NCBI GenBank assembly: GCA_963772645.1
Contig: CAVYYD010000001.1
Coordinates: 1 to 64,000, forward strand
Length of the DNA: 64,000 nt
Reading direction: 5' to 3'
Source: DASSQJ01 sp963772645
GTDB lineage: Bacteria; Actinomycetota; Actinomycetes; Actinomycetales; Dermatophilaceae
Shown: positions 49,386 to 57,573 of the stretch, piece after piece
Layout: every line of letters starts with the position of its first letter
Numbering within the stretch: the first letter of the stretch is position 1
Made by a program: the position numbers and the translations under genes
Notes under the pieces: generated by a model
Told to the model about the DNA's origin: nothing
The model's input: only the letters and a program-made list of their open reading frames with translations
The model's database searches: none

Positions 49386-49391
49386 TAGCGT
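49386..49391 (+). promoter_or_regulatory. -10 element of the 49398 exporter gene
   Basis: TAGCGT ends six bases before GTG 49398. The 115 bases before it are a GC-rich stretch with several overlapping inverted repeats that may end the deacetylase transcript. Confidence 0.5.
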
Positions 49392-49397
49392 GGTCGG

Positions 49398-50846
49398 GTG
49401 AGCCAGGAGACCCAGGAGCGCGCCGAGACCGAGCGGCACCGGCCCGACCCGCGACGCTGGCGCGTCCTGGGCGTCACCCTGACCGTGGGCTTCATGGTGC
49501 TGCTCGACGTGACGATCGTGAACGTCGCGATCCCCTCGATGCAGCAGGGTCTCGAGACGGGGCCGGGGACCATCCAGTGGGTCGTCTCCGGGTACGCGCT
49601 GGCCCTGGGCCTCACCCTCGTCACCGGCGGCCGCCTCGGGGACGCCCACGGGCGCCGGATGATGATGCTCATCGGGCTCGGCGGGTTCATCGCGGCGAGC
49701 GCGACCGCCGGGCTGGCCCCGCACGTCGCGGTGCTCATCACGGCCCGCCTCGTCCAGGGCTTCGCGGCGGGGCTGCTGACCCCGCAGAGCTCCGGGCTCA
49801 TCCAGACCCTCTTCCGCGGCGCCGAGCGCGGCGTCGCGTTCGGCCTCTTCGGGTTCACCGTCTCGGTCTCCTCCGCGATCGGGCCGGTGCTCGGGGGCCT
49901 GCTCATCAACGCGTTCGGCGAGGAGAACGGGTGGCGGTGGATCTTCCTCGTCAACGTCCCGATCGGCCTCGTGCTCCTCGTGGCCATCGCCCGGCTCGTG
50001 CCCGGACGGACCGCCGACTCCGACCCCGACACCCGGCTCGACCTCGTCGGCGCGGTGCTGCTCGGGGCCACGGTCCTGGCCCTCCTCTTCCCGGTGGTCA
50101 GCCTCGAGCGGGGCCAGCGCCTGCCCCTCGTCGGGCTGGCCCTCGTGCCGCTGCTCGCCCTCGGCTTCGTCCACTGGGAGCGGCGGGTCGTCCGCCGCGA
50201 CGGGGCGCCGCTGCTCGACCTCGGGCTGTTGCGCACGGTGCCGGGCTACCGCACCGGCATCCTCATCGGGACCCTGTACTTCACCGGCTTCACCGGCGTC
50301 TTCCTCGTCCTGTCGGTCTTCCTCCAGAACGGGCTGCACTTCACGCCGCTGCACGCCGGCCTCCTCCTCACCCCGTTCGCGCTCGGCTCGGCGGTCGCCT
50401 CGCCGGTCGCCGGGCGGATCGTGCCCCGGGTGGGCCGGCCGCTCACCGTCGCCGCCCTGGTCGTCATGATGGTCGGCCTCGTCGGGGTCGCCGTCGTCGT
50501 GCCCCTCATGGAGGGCAGCGACCGGTTGTGGGTGGGGCTGGTCCTGCCGCTGCTCGTCGCCGGCCTCGGCGGCGGCGCCGTCGTGTCCCCCAACATCACC
50601 CTGTCGCTCAACGAGGTGCCGACCTCGATGGGTGGCGCGGCGGGCGGGGCGCTGCAGACCGGCCAGCGGATCGGGGCGGCCGTCGGCGCCGCCCTCGTGA
50701 TGACCGCCTACCAGCTGGCGCTGTCGCAGACCGACGCGCCGGGCACCGGCCTGCGCTGGGCGCTGGGTACCTCGCTCGTGCTGCTCGCCGCCGCGCTCGG
50801 GGCCGCCGTGTGGTCCTGGCGGCACGACCCGCCGTTCTCCGGGTAG
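49398..50846 (+). CDS. DHA2-type (EmrB/QacA) MFS exporter
   Basis: 482 aa, intact, 14 predicted helices. Motif D1 reads MVLLDVTIVNVAIPSMQQGL, motif A LVTGGRLGDAHGRRMMMLIG, motif C lies near GFTVSVSSAIGPVLGGLLIN. Transporters of this group export drugs, detergents or lipid-like metabolites using the proton gradient; the substrate here is unknown. GTG 49398 fits a leaderless start. The convergent YczE-like gene overlaps its last 139 bases on the opposite strand. Confidence 0.9.
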   Translation: MSQETQERAETERHRPDPRRWRVLGVTLTVGFMVLLDVTIVNVAIPSMQQGLETGPGTIQWVVSGYALALGLTLVTGGRLGDAHGRRMMMLIGLGGFIAASATAGLAPHVAVLITARLVQGFAAGLLTPQSSGLIQTLFRGAERGVAFGLFGFTVSVSSAIGPVLGGLLINAFGEENGWRWIFLVNVPIGLVLLVAIARLVPGRTADSDPDTRLDLVGAVLLGATVLALLFPVVSLERGQRLPLVGLALVPLLALGFVHWERRVVRRDGAPLLDLGLLRTVPGYRTGILIGTLYFTGFTGVFLVLSVFLQNGLHFTPLHAGLLLTPFALGSAVASPVAGRIVPRVGRPLTVAALVVMMVGLVGVAVVVPLMEGSDRLWVGLVLPLLVAGLGGGAVVSPNITLSLNEVPTSMGGAAGGALQTGQRIGAAVGAALVMTAYQLALSQTDAPGTGLRWALGTSLVLLAAALGAAVWSWRHDPPFSG

Positions 50847-51529
50847 GCCCGGACGGCCCGCGGCGGCACCCGGACGGTGAGCCGCGGCAGGAGGAGCTGG
50901 ACGACCGGGCCGATGAGCAGGGCGTAGGCGACGGTCCCGACGCCGACCACCCCTCCGAGGGTCCAGCCGAGGACCACGACGCCGACCTCGAGGCAGGTCC
51001 GCACCAGCCGCACCGACCGGCCGGTGCGCCGGGACAGGCCGGTCATCAGGCCGTCGCGGGGGCCGGGGCCGAGCTGGCTGCCGATGTACAGCGCTCCGGC
51101 CACCCCGTTCCCGACGACCCCGGCGAGCAGGACGAGCAGCCGCCACCCCAGCCCGCGCACCGGTGGAACGACGGCGAGCGTCGCGTCGGTGGCCAGCCCG
51201 ATGACGACGGCGTTGAGCAGCGTCCCGAGACCGGGCCACTGCCGCAGCGGCACCCAGAGGAGGAGCACGACGAACGAGGTCGCGATGACCATCTCGCCGT
51301 ACGTCAGCGGGACGTGCTGGACCAGTCCGTAGGTGAGCACCCCCCACGGCTCCAGCCCGAGCCCGGCCCGCACGAGGAGTGCCATGGTGACCCCGAAGAG
51401 GACCAGCCCGAGGAGCAGCTGGGCCACCCGGTGCGGCAGCCGGCCGGCCCGGAGCTGCTCGAGCGGGTTCATCGGGACGAGGTCGACGCGTCGGCGCACC
51501 CCGCGCCGCGCCAGCTCGATCGGGGTCAT
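50708..51529 (-). CDS. YczE/YitT-like membrane protein
   Basis: 273 aa with six membrane helices (AQLLLGLVLFGVTMALLVRA; MVIATSFVVLLLWVPLRQW; LLNAVVIGLATDATLAVVPP; LLVLLAGVVGNGVAGALYI; GVVVLGWTLGGVVGVGTVAY). The GLEPWGVLTYGL and GSQLGPGPRDGLMTGLSRRT stretches are typical of the YczE family. The last 45 residues are encoded antisense to the exporter gene and do not look conserved; the real end may be near PRLTVRVPPR (about 50850) if an indel removed the stop. It is divergent from a MocR-type regulator, the classic YczE/YczR arrangement. Confidence 0.8.
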   Translation of the reverse strand: MTPIELARRGVRRRVDLVPMNPLEQLRAGRLPHRVAQLLLGLVLFGVTMALLVRAGLGLEPWGVLTYGLVQHVPLTYGEMVIATSFVVLLLWVPLRQWPGLGTLLNAVVIGLATDATLAVVPPVRGLGWRLLVLLAGVVGNGVAGALYIGSQLGPGPRDGLMTGLSRRTGRSVRLVRTCLEVGVVVLGWTLGGVVGVGTVAYALLIGPVVQLLLPRLTVRVPPRAVRAYPENGGSCRQDHTAAPSAAASSTSEVPSAQRRPVPGASVCDSASW

Positions 51530-51557
51530 GCCCGCGATCCTGGACCACAAGTGGCAT

Positions 51558-51575
51558 GGCAATCGAGGGCCAATC
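51558..51575. promoter_or_regulatory. Candidate operator with direct repeats between yczE-like and MocR genes
   Basis: On the minus strand GATTGGC and GATTGCC recur 11 bases apart (plus-strand positions 51569-51575 and 51558-51564). MocR regulators usually bind direct repeats in the divergent region. The 62-base intergenic stretch holds no other clear repeat. Confidence 0.4.
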
Positions 51576-51591
51576 ATGCGAGAGTGGCCCG

Positions 51592-53058
51592 GTGCCGGCA
51601 GCCGCTCCCTCGGTCAGCGCCGCCCGGACGGCCCGCCTCGTCGGCGACCTGTCCGGCGCCCGCCCCGCCTACCGGGCGCTCGCCGACGCCCTGCGCGTCG
51701 CGGTCGCGGACGGACGGGTGGCCGTCGGCACGCGGCTGCCGAGCGAGCGCGAGCTGACCGGCGCCCTCGGCCTCAGCCGCACGACCGTGAGCCGGGCCTA
51801 CGAGCTGCTCCGGGAGAGCGGGTACCTGGTCTCCCGGCGCGGCTCCGGGTCGGTGACCACGCTGCCGCCCACCGCCCGACGCCGCACCGCGACCTCCTCG
51901 CTCTTCCCCGTCGACCCCGAGGACGGGGTCATCGACCTGACCTGCGCGGCGACCCGGGCGCCGGTCGGGGTCGTCGAGGCCTACGAGCGGGCGGTGGCGC
52001 TGCTCCCCCGCTACCTCACCGGCGCCGGCTACCTCACGCTCGGCGTGCCGGCCCTGCGGGAGGCGATCGCCGCCCGCTACCTCGAGCGCGGGCTGCCGAC
52101 CGACCCCGAGGACGTCATCGTCACCTCCGGCGCGGTCGCCGGGATCAACGTCGTCATCCGCTCCCTGCTCGGGCACGGCGAGCGGGTCGTCGTCGAGAAC
52201 CCGGGCTACCCCAACACCCTCGACGCGCTGCGCCGGTCGGGGGCCCGCCCCACGGCGCTACCGATGGACCCGGGGGGCTGGGACGTCGACGGCGCCGCGC
52301 GGGTGGTCCGCTCGGCGGCGGCCCGTGCGGCGGTGCTCGTCCCCGACTTCCAGAACCCCACCGGGGCGCTGATGGCCGACGAGGACCGCGCCCGCCTGGC
52401 CGCCGCACTGCGGGCCGCCGGGACGGTCCCGGTGGTCGACGAGACGGTCGTCGAGATCGACCTCGAGGGCGGCCCGATGCCGTTGCCGTTCGCCGCCCAC
52501 GCCCCGGCCACGGTGACCGTCGGCAGCGCCTCGAAGTCGCACTGGGGCGGCCTGCGGACCGGCTGGGTGCGGGCCCCACGGGGCGCCGTCGGCGTGCTCG
52601 TGGAGTCCCGGGCGGCGAGCGACCTCGGGGCGCCGGTGCTCGAGCAGCTCGTCCTCCTCGAGCTGATGCGGGTGGCCCCCGGACTCACCGAGGAGCGGCG
52701 CGCCGACCTCCTCGCCTCCCGGGAGGCCGCCGCGGTCGCCCTCACCGAGCAGCTGCCCGAGGTCGCGTTCCGCCCGGCCCGCGGGGGTCTGTCGCTGTGG
52801 TGCGGGCTGCCGCCGGACCTCGCCGCGAGCACGCTCGCGGTGGCGGCCGAGGAGGAGGGACTGCTCGTCGCTGCCGGGCCTCGCTTCGCCGTGCACGGCG
52901 GCCTGGAGCGGTGGCTGCGGCTGCCGCACGTGCTCCCCCCGGACGCGATGGCCGACGCCGTGGGGCGGCTGGCCCGGGCGGCCGGGCGGGTCCGCGCCGG
53001 CCGGGTCCCGAGCGCCGGGCGTCCCACCCGCCGGCGCCGGAGCCGGCTCGTGGCCTGA
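51592..53058 (+). CDS. MocR-type GntR regulator with aminotransferase domain (YczR-like)
   Basis: 488 aa. A GntR winged helix (LPSERELTGALGLSRTTVSR; YELLRESGYLVSRRGSGSV) is joined to a fold-type I PLP domain (TSGAVAGINVVIRSLLG; VLVPDFQNPTGALM). The PLP Lys is in VTVGSASKSHWGGLRTGW. MocR proteins sense PLP or related amines and control a divergent gene, here the YczE-like membrane protein. GTG 51592 gives MPAAAPSVSAARTARL; an earlier in-frame ATG at 51556 would start inside the operator region. Confidence 0.9.
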   Translation: MPAAAPSVSAARTARLVGDLSGARPAYRALADALRVAVADGRVAVGTRLPSERELTGALGLSRTTVSRAYELLRESGYLVSRRGSGSVTTLPPTARRRTATSSLFPVDPEDGVIDLTCAATRAPVGVVEAYERAVALLPRYLTGAGYLTLGVPALREAIAARYLERGLPTDPEDVIVTSGAVAGINVVIRSLLGHGERVVVENPGYPNTLDALRRSGARPTALPMDPGGWDVDGAARVVRSAAARAAVLVPDFQNPTGALMADEDRARLAAALRAAGTVPVVDETVVEIDLEGGPMPLPFAAHAPATVTVGSASKSHWGGLRTGWVRAPRGAVGVLVESRAASDLGAPVLEQLVLLELMRVAPGLTEERRADLLASREAAAVALTEQLPEVAFRPARGGLSLWCGLPPDLAASTLAVAAEEEGLLVAAGPRFAVHGGLERWLRLPHVLPPDAMADAVGRLARAAGRVRAGRVPSAGRPTRRRRSRLVA

Positions 53059-53163
53059 CCGGCGGCGGCACGGCCCCGGCCTTCACACCCGCAGCCGCCG
53101 GACGTACCCTGCGCAGAGGAGGACACCATCCACGCGCCGCCGGTCCGGACAGGGAGCACACCC

Positions 53164-54855
53164 ATGAGACGACCGATGACCATCGCGGCCCTCGCCGCCG
53201 CAGCCATCCTCTCCGGGCCGACGACGGCCGCCTGGGCGGGCGCTCCCATCCTCGACGTCCGGGCCAACGACCCGCAGGTGCAGGGCCAGCCCAGCTCCAC
53301 CACCGACGCGGTCTTCCCGACGAACAAGCAGAACGAGCCGACCATCGCCGTCGACCCGACCGACCCGAACCTGCTCGTCGCCGGGGCCAACGACGAGCAG
53401 CGCCAGCCCGGCTGCGGTGCCGGGGCAACCCGCGGCGAGGTCCCCGCCACCGACTGCTCGTTCGTCCCGCAGGTCGGCACCTCGGGCGTCTACCGCTCCG
53501 AGGACGGGGGCCGGACCTGGACGAACACCGGCCTGCTCGACGACCAGGGCACCTGGGCCGGTACCGGCATCGTCAGCGACGGCGACCCGGTCGTCGCCTT
53601 CGGCCCGAAGCCCGACGGCCACGGCGGCTTCTCCTACGCCGACGGCGCCCGGGCCTACTACTCGACCCTGGCCACCATTCCGAGCGCCAAGGGCTTCGAG
53701 CACATCGTCGTTGCGTTCTCCGACGACGACGGCCGCACCTGGTCGGCACCGGTCATCGGCTCGACGAAGACGAGCACCGCGCAGTTCAACGACAAGAACT
53801 GGGTCACCGTCGACGACCACCCGGGCAGCCCGTACTTCGGCCGTGTCTACCTGTCCTGGACGGCCTTCCGCTCCGCCACGGTCACCGGGTACGGCAACGA
53901 GCCGGTGATGGTCTCGGTGAGCACCGACGGAGGCGCGTCCTTCGGCCCGCGCACCCAGCTCTCACCCGCCGGGAACAACGGGACGGACAACGGCCGGCAG
54001 GGCACGTCGAGCACGACCGGGCCCGACGGCACGGTGTACGTCGCCTTCGAGCAGGGCGCCGCGCAGGTCGCCGTGGTCTCCCGGGACGGCGGCCGGTCGT
54101 GGACCCGGCCGAGCAGGATCGGGCCGGTCACCGACATCGCCGACCCGATCCCCGGGGCGAACTTCCGCACCGACAGCTTCCCGGTCGTCGCGGCCGACCC
54201 CCGGCCGGGGAGCACGACGGTGCACGCCGCGTGGAGCACCCGCACCCCCGAGGGCGGCCGGATGGTCGTCGCGTCCTCCACCGACCGCGGGCGGACGTGG
54301 AGCCACCCGCGGACCGTGAGCACGGCCGAGCAGGGCTACGCGTTCTTCCCGGGGATGGACGTCGCGCCCACCGGCCGGGTCGACCTCGCCTTCCAGGGCC
54401 TGCGCGCGGAGGACCCGGCGACCTTCGGCACCGGCAACGCCGCCATCGACGCGTGGTACCTCTCCTCCGCCGACGGGACCACGTGGTCGGCGCCGACCAC
54501 GGTGTCGAGCGCGTCGAGCGACCCCGCGGCCAGCGCGCAGAACGACCTGCAGCGCCAGTTCTGGGGCGACTACTCCACGCTCGTCTCCTCGGCCGACACC
54601 GCGTGGTTCATCTACACCGACTCCCGCGACGGCACCGGGTGCCCCGCGGTCGACGAGTACCAGACCTACCTCGCCGACCACGGTCTCGCCCGGGACGAGG
54701 AGTGGCAGGGCACTGCCGACCAGGGCGAGCCGGACACCGGGCTGTCCGACCCGAGCGACCCGTCGGAGAAGCCCGCGCCGCCGATCGAGTGCGACTCCGG
54801 CTTCGGCAACACCGACGTGCACGTCTCCGTCGTCCCCGCCGGGACCGGCAGCTGA
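53164..54855 (+). CDS. Secreted BNR-repeat (sialidase-like) protein
   Basis: 563 aa with signal peptide (IAALAAAAILSGPTTAAWA). At least five Asp-box motifs are seen: YRSEDGGRTWTN, FSDDDGRTWSAP, VSTDGGASFGPR, SRDGGRSWTRPS and SSTDRGRTWSHP, with a weaker SSADGTTWSAP. They build a six-bladed beta-propeller as in exo-sialidases. I do not see a convincing Arg triad, so sialidase activity is uncertain; many such proteins bind glycans or other ligands. Two cysteine pairs (QPGCGAGATRGEVPATDCS; TGCPAVDEY and IECDSG) suggest disulfides. ATG 53164 follows AGGGAG; GTACCCT near 53104 is a likely -10. Confidence 0.8.
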   Translation: MRRPMTIAALAAAAILSGPTTAAWAGAPILDVRANDPQVQGQPSSTTDAVFPTNKQNEPTIAVDPTDPNLLVAGANDEQRQPGCGAGATRGEVPATDCSFVPQVGTSGVYRSEDGGRTWTNTGLLDDQGTWAGTGIVSDGDPVVAFGPKPDGHGGFSYADGARAYYSTLATIPSAKGFEHIVVAFSDDDGRTWSAPVIGSTKTSTAQFNDKNWVTVDDHPGSPYFGRVYLSWTAFRSATVTGYGNEPVMVSVSTDGGASFGPRTQLSPAGNNGTDNGRQGTSSTTGPDGTVYVAFEQGAAQVAVVSRDGGRSWTRPSRIGPVTDIADPIPGANFRTDSFPVVAADPRPGSTTVHAAWSTRTPEGGRMVVASSTDRGRTWSHPRTVSTAEQGYAFFPGMDVAPTGRVDLAFQGLRAEDPATFGTGNAAIDAWYLSSADGTTWSAPTTVSSASSDPAASAQNDLQRQFWGDYSTLVSSADTAWFIYTDSRDGTGCPAVDEYQTYLADHGLARDEEWQGTADQGEPDTGLSDPSDPSEKPAPPIECDSGFGNTDVHVSVVPAGTGS

Positions 54856-54902
54856 CCGCCGGCCCGAGCGGCAGGGCGGCCGGGGCCGGTACCCGTCGTG
54901 GC

Positions 54903-54908
54903 TAGGGT
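54903..54908 (+). promoter_or_regulatory. -10 element of tesB
   Basis: TAGGGT ends six bases before GTG 54915, with no ribosome site. Confidence 0.5.
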
Positions 54909-54914
54909 GAGCCC

Positions 54915-55868
54915 GTGAGCAGCGAGCAGCCCGACCCCCTCGTCGACCTCCTCGAGACCCTCGACCTCGAGGAGCTCGGGTCGGCCCAGGTGAGCGTTCA
55001 GCCGCGGACACCCCCGAGCGACCCCGACCTCGTCCTGCCCGAGACCTTCGCCGAGGACATCACCCTGTTCCGGGGCAGCAGCCAGAAGCAGCCGCACGGG
55101 CGTGTCTTCGGCGGCCAGGTGCTCGCCCAGGGTGTCGTCGCCTCGGGGCGCACCGTCCGCGGCGTCCCCGGCGAGCCGCGCCGCCTGCACCGCATCCACG
55201 CGTACTTCATGCGGCCGGGCGACGACACCCAGCCGATCACCTTCAGCGTCGAGCGGATGCGGGACGGCCGCTCCTTCTCCACCCGGCGCGTCCACGCCAT
55301 CCAGCACGGCGAGCCGATCCTCTCGATGAGCGCCTCGTTCCAGGTCGCCGACGGTGGGCTGGACCACCAGGACCAGATGCCCACGGCGCCCGACCCGCTG
55401 TCCGTCCCCTCGCTGCGCGACCTCTTCGGCGGCGCGGAGGACCCGCGGGCCCAGCACCTGGCCGGCCGGGCCATCGAGCTCCGACACGTGGAGGGCAGCC
55501 TCTTCACCGGGCCGGGCCCCGAGGAGGTCGCCGACCAGATGGTGTGGCTGCGCGCCGTCGGGGAGCTCCCCCTCGACCCGCTGGTCCACGAGGCGGTGCT
55601 CGCCTACGCCTCCGACTACTCCCTCCTCGAGCCGATCCTGCGCCGGCACGGCCGGTCCTGGGCCGACCGCGACCTGCGGATGGCGAGCCTGGACCACGCG
55701 ATGTGGTTCCACCGGCCGGCCCGGGCCGACGAGTGGGTGCTCTACGCGCAGCACTCACCCTCGGCGCAGGGCGGCCGGGGGCTCGGCATCGGCCGGATGT
55801 TCGCCGCGGACGGCACCCTCGTCGCCACCGTGGCCCAGGAGGGCATGGTGCGGCTCCCCGGCGTCTGA
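54915..55868 (+). CDS. tesB: Acyl-CoA thioesterase II
   Basis: 317 aa double-hotdog enzyme. The first hotdog includes SQKQPHGRVFGGQVLAQGVV and LHRIHAYFMRPGDDTQPI; the second has the catalytic Asp in MASLDHAMWFHRP with the Thr/Gln partners in the following YAQHSPSAQGGRGLGIGRMF. It hydrolyses medium- and long-chain acyl-CoA to free acid and CoA in the cytoplasm. GTG 54915 matches a leaderless transcript. It is convergent with the ABC operon, 55 bases apart. Confidence 0.94.
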   Translation: MSSEQPDPLVDLLETLDLEELGSAQVSVQPRTPPSDPDLVLPETFAEDITLFRGSSQKQPHGRVFGGQVLAQGVVASGRTVRGVPGEPRRLHRIHAYFMRPGDDTQPITFSVERMRDGRSFSTRRVHAIQHGEPILSMSASFQVADGGLDHQDQMPTAPDPLSVPSLRDLFGGAEDPRAQHLAGRAIELRHVEGSLFTGPGPEEVADQMVWLRAVGELPLDPLVHEAVLAYASDYSLLEPILRRHGRSWADRDLRMASLDHAMWFHRPARADEWVLYAQHSPSAQGGRGLGIGRMFAADGTLVATVAQEGMVRLPGV

Positions 55869-55923
55869 GCCGCCCGTCGGCCCGGCGCGCGCGGGGCCCG
55901 GTGACGGCACCTCCGGTGACTGG

Positions 55924-56612
55924 TCAGCCGGCGAGCTCGCCGTCGACCAGCTCGAGCACCCGGTCGGCCAGCTCGATCAGGGCCGGGTCGTGCGTGGTGA
56001 CCAGCGCGGTCATCGTCTCCTCCTGGCGTGCCGGGCGCAGCAGGTCCATGATGTAGCGGCCGGTCTCGGAGTCGAGCTGGCCGGTCGGCTCGTCGGCGAG
56101 GAGCAGTCGGGCCGGCGCCAGCGCCCGGGCCAGCGCCACCCGCTGCTGCTGGCCGCCGGACAGCTCGTCGGGCGGTGCCGGCCGTGGCCGCCGAGCCCGA
56201 CGAGCTCCAGCAGCCTCCGCCACCCGCTGCTCCCGCTCCGCCGGGTCACCTCGCGCCAGCCGCAGCGGCACCCCGACGTTCTCCGCCGCGGAGAGGATCG
56301 GCACCAGGCCGAAGGTCTGGAAGACGAAGGCGACGTGCGCGCGGCGCAGCCCAGCAGCCCCGCTCGCCGATCGCGGTGACCTCCCGCCGTCGACCAGGAC
56401 CGGCCCGGGGTCCGGCCGGTCCAGGCCGCCGATGACGTTGAGCAGGCGTGGTCTTGCCGCGAGCCGGAGCGGCCCCGGACGGCGACCAGCTCGCCCCGGC
56501 GCGGCGGTGAGCGAGACGTCCCGCAGGGCGTGTACGGCGTGCGTCCCCGCTGCCGAAGGTGCGGCTCACCCCGTGACCTCGACCAGGTGCGTGGCTGACC
56601 GTCCCCGTCGCC
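55924..56612 (-). CDS. ABC transporter ATPase A (MacB-type), frameshifted
   Basis: ATP-binding subunit of a lipoprotein-release/MacB-like exporter. The N-terminal part THLVEVTGVSRTFGSG and the Walker A region are broken by single-base insertions near 56440-56465 (TCGCGGC where TCGGGC is expected, and ACGCCTG for ACGCTG). Signature PPDELSGGQQQRVALARAL is at about 56140, Walker B LLLADEPTGQLDSETGRYIM at about 56080 and the H loop in VTTHDPALIELADRVLEL near 55980. No start codon is clear upstream; the value given is approximate. It is the last gene of a four-gene operon with the two FtsX-type permeases. Confidence 0.8.
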
Positions 56613-56639
56613 GGTGACGCGCTCGGTCCTGCCTCGCTC

Positions 56640-57573
56640 GTCGCGTCGCCGGCCTCGTCCGCGGCTCGTCGGGCCAGCACCCCGATGTGGTCGGTCTCCA
56701 GGTCCAGCCGGACCCGGTCGCGCAGGTCGCAGCGCCGTCGTGAACGCCGCGGGGCAGCTGGATGCGACCGGCCCGGTCGAGGACCGCGTACTCCTCGGCG
56801 ACCAGCCGGTCGTCGCCGTCGGCGCCGACGCGCGGTCACGGCGCAGCACCTCCGAGGAGGTCCGGCCGTCGCGGATGCCGACGGTCCGCGCGACCTGCTC
56901 GCTGACGAGCGGGTCGTGGGTGACGACGAGCGACGGTGGTGCCCAGCTCGGCGTTGGCCGGCCGCATGCGCGGCGAACACCTCGTCGCTGCTCGCGCGCG
57001 TCCAGCTCGCCGGTCGGCTCGTCGGCGAGGAGCACCCGCGGGGCGTTGGCGACGCGCGACGGCGAGCGCCACCCGCTGCTGCTGGCCGCCGGAGAGCTCG
57101 GCGGGCCGCCGGTCGGCGCAGTCGGCGACGCCGAGGACCTCGAGGGTCGCGCGGGCGCGGGCCGCTCGCTCGCCGGCGGGGACCGCCGGGCCAGCACCAT
57201 CGGCAGCTCGACGTTCTCGACGGCGGTGAGGTAGGGCAGCAGGTTGCGGTCGGCCTGCTGGAAGAGGAACCCCACCGTGGCCGCCGGTAGGCCAGCCGCT
57301 GGCGCGCGACGTCATCGAGCGAGGTCCCGGCCGGCGACCCGGGCGGTCCCGGCGCTCGGGGTGTCGAGCCCGGACAGGATGCCGAGCAGCGTCGACTTGC
57401 CCGAGCCGGAGGCCCCGACGAGGGCCACCAGCTCGCCGGGCGGCGACCTCGAGGTCGAGGCCCTGGAGGGCGACCACCTCGATCCCCTCGGCGCTGTAGA
57501 TGCGCACGAGGTTGTCGCAGAGGATGTCCGGCTCGACGGTTCGTGCGGGCCGGGGTGCGGTGGGGGCGGTCAT
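56640..57573 (-). CDS. ABC transporter ATPase B with AbrB-like C-terminal tail, frameshifted
   Basis: Starts at ATG 57573, overlapping the permease stop by four bases. It reads ILCDNLVRIYSAEGIEVVAL, Walker A in VGASGSGKSTLLGILSG near 57390, AENVELPMVLARR-like segment, signature AELSGGQQQRVALA near 57090, Walker B VLLADEPTGELDARE near 57020 and VVTHDPLVSEQVARTVGIRD near 56900. After the ATPase comes VAEEYAVLDRAGRIQLP then LRDRVRLDLETDHIGVLARR (about 56800-56670), like a SpoVT/AbrB strand-swapped domain. Several indels break the frame; the stop is approximate. Confidence 0.8.

Noticed and set aside
51333..54905. A 1190-codon plus-strand open frame over the MocR and BNR genes
   Set aside because: It runs in another frame over two well-supported genes and has Arg/Gly/Pro-rich random composition without motifs.
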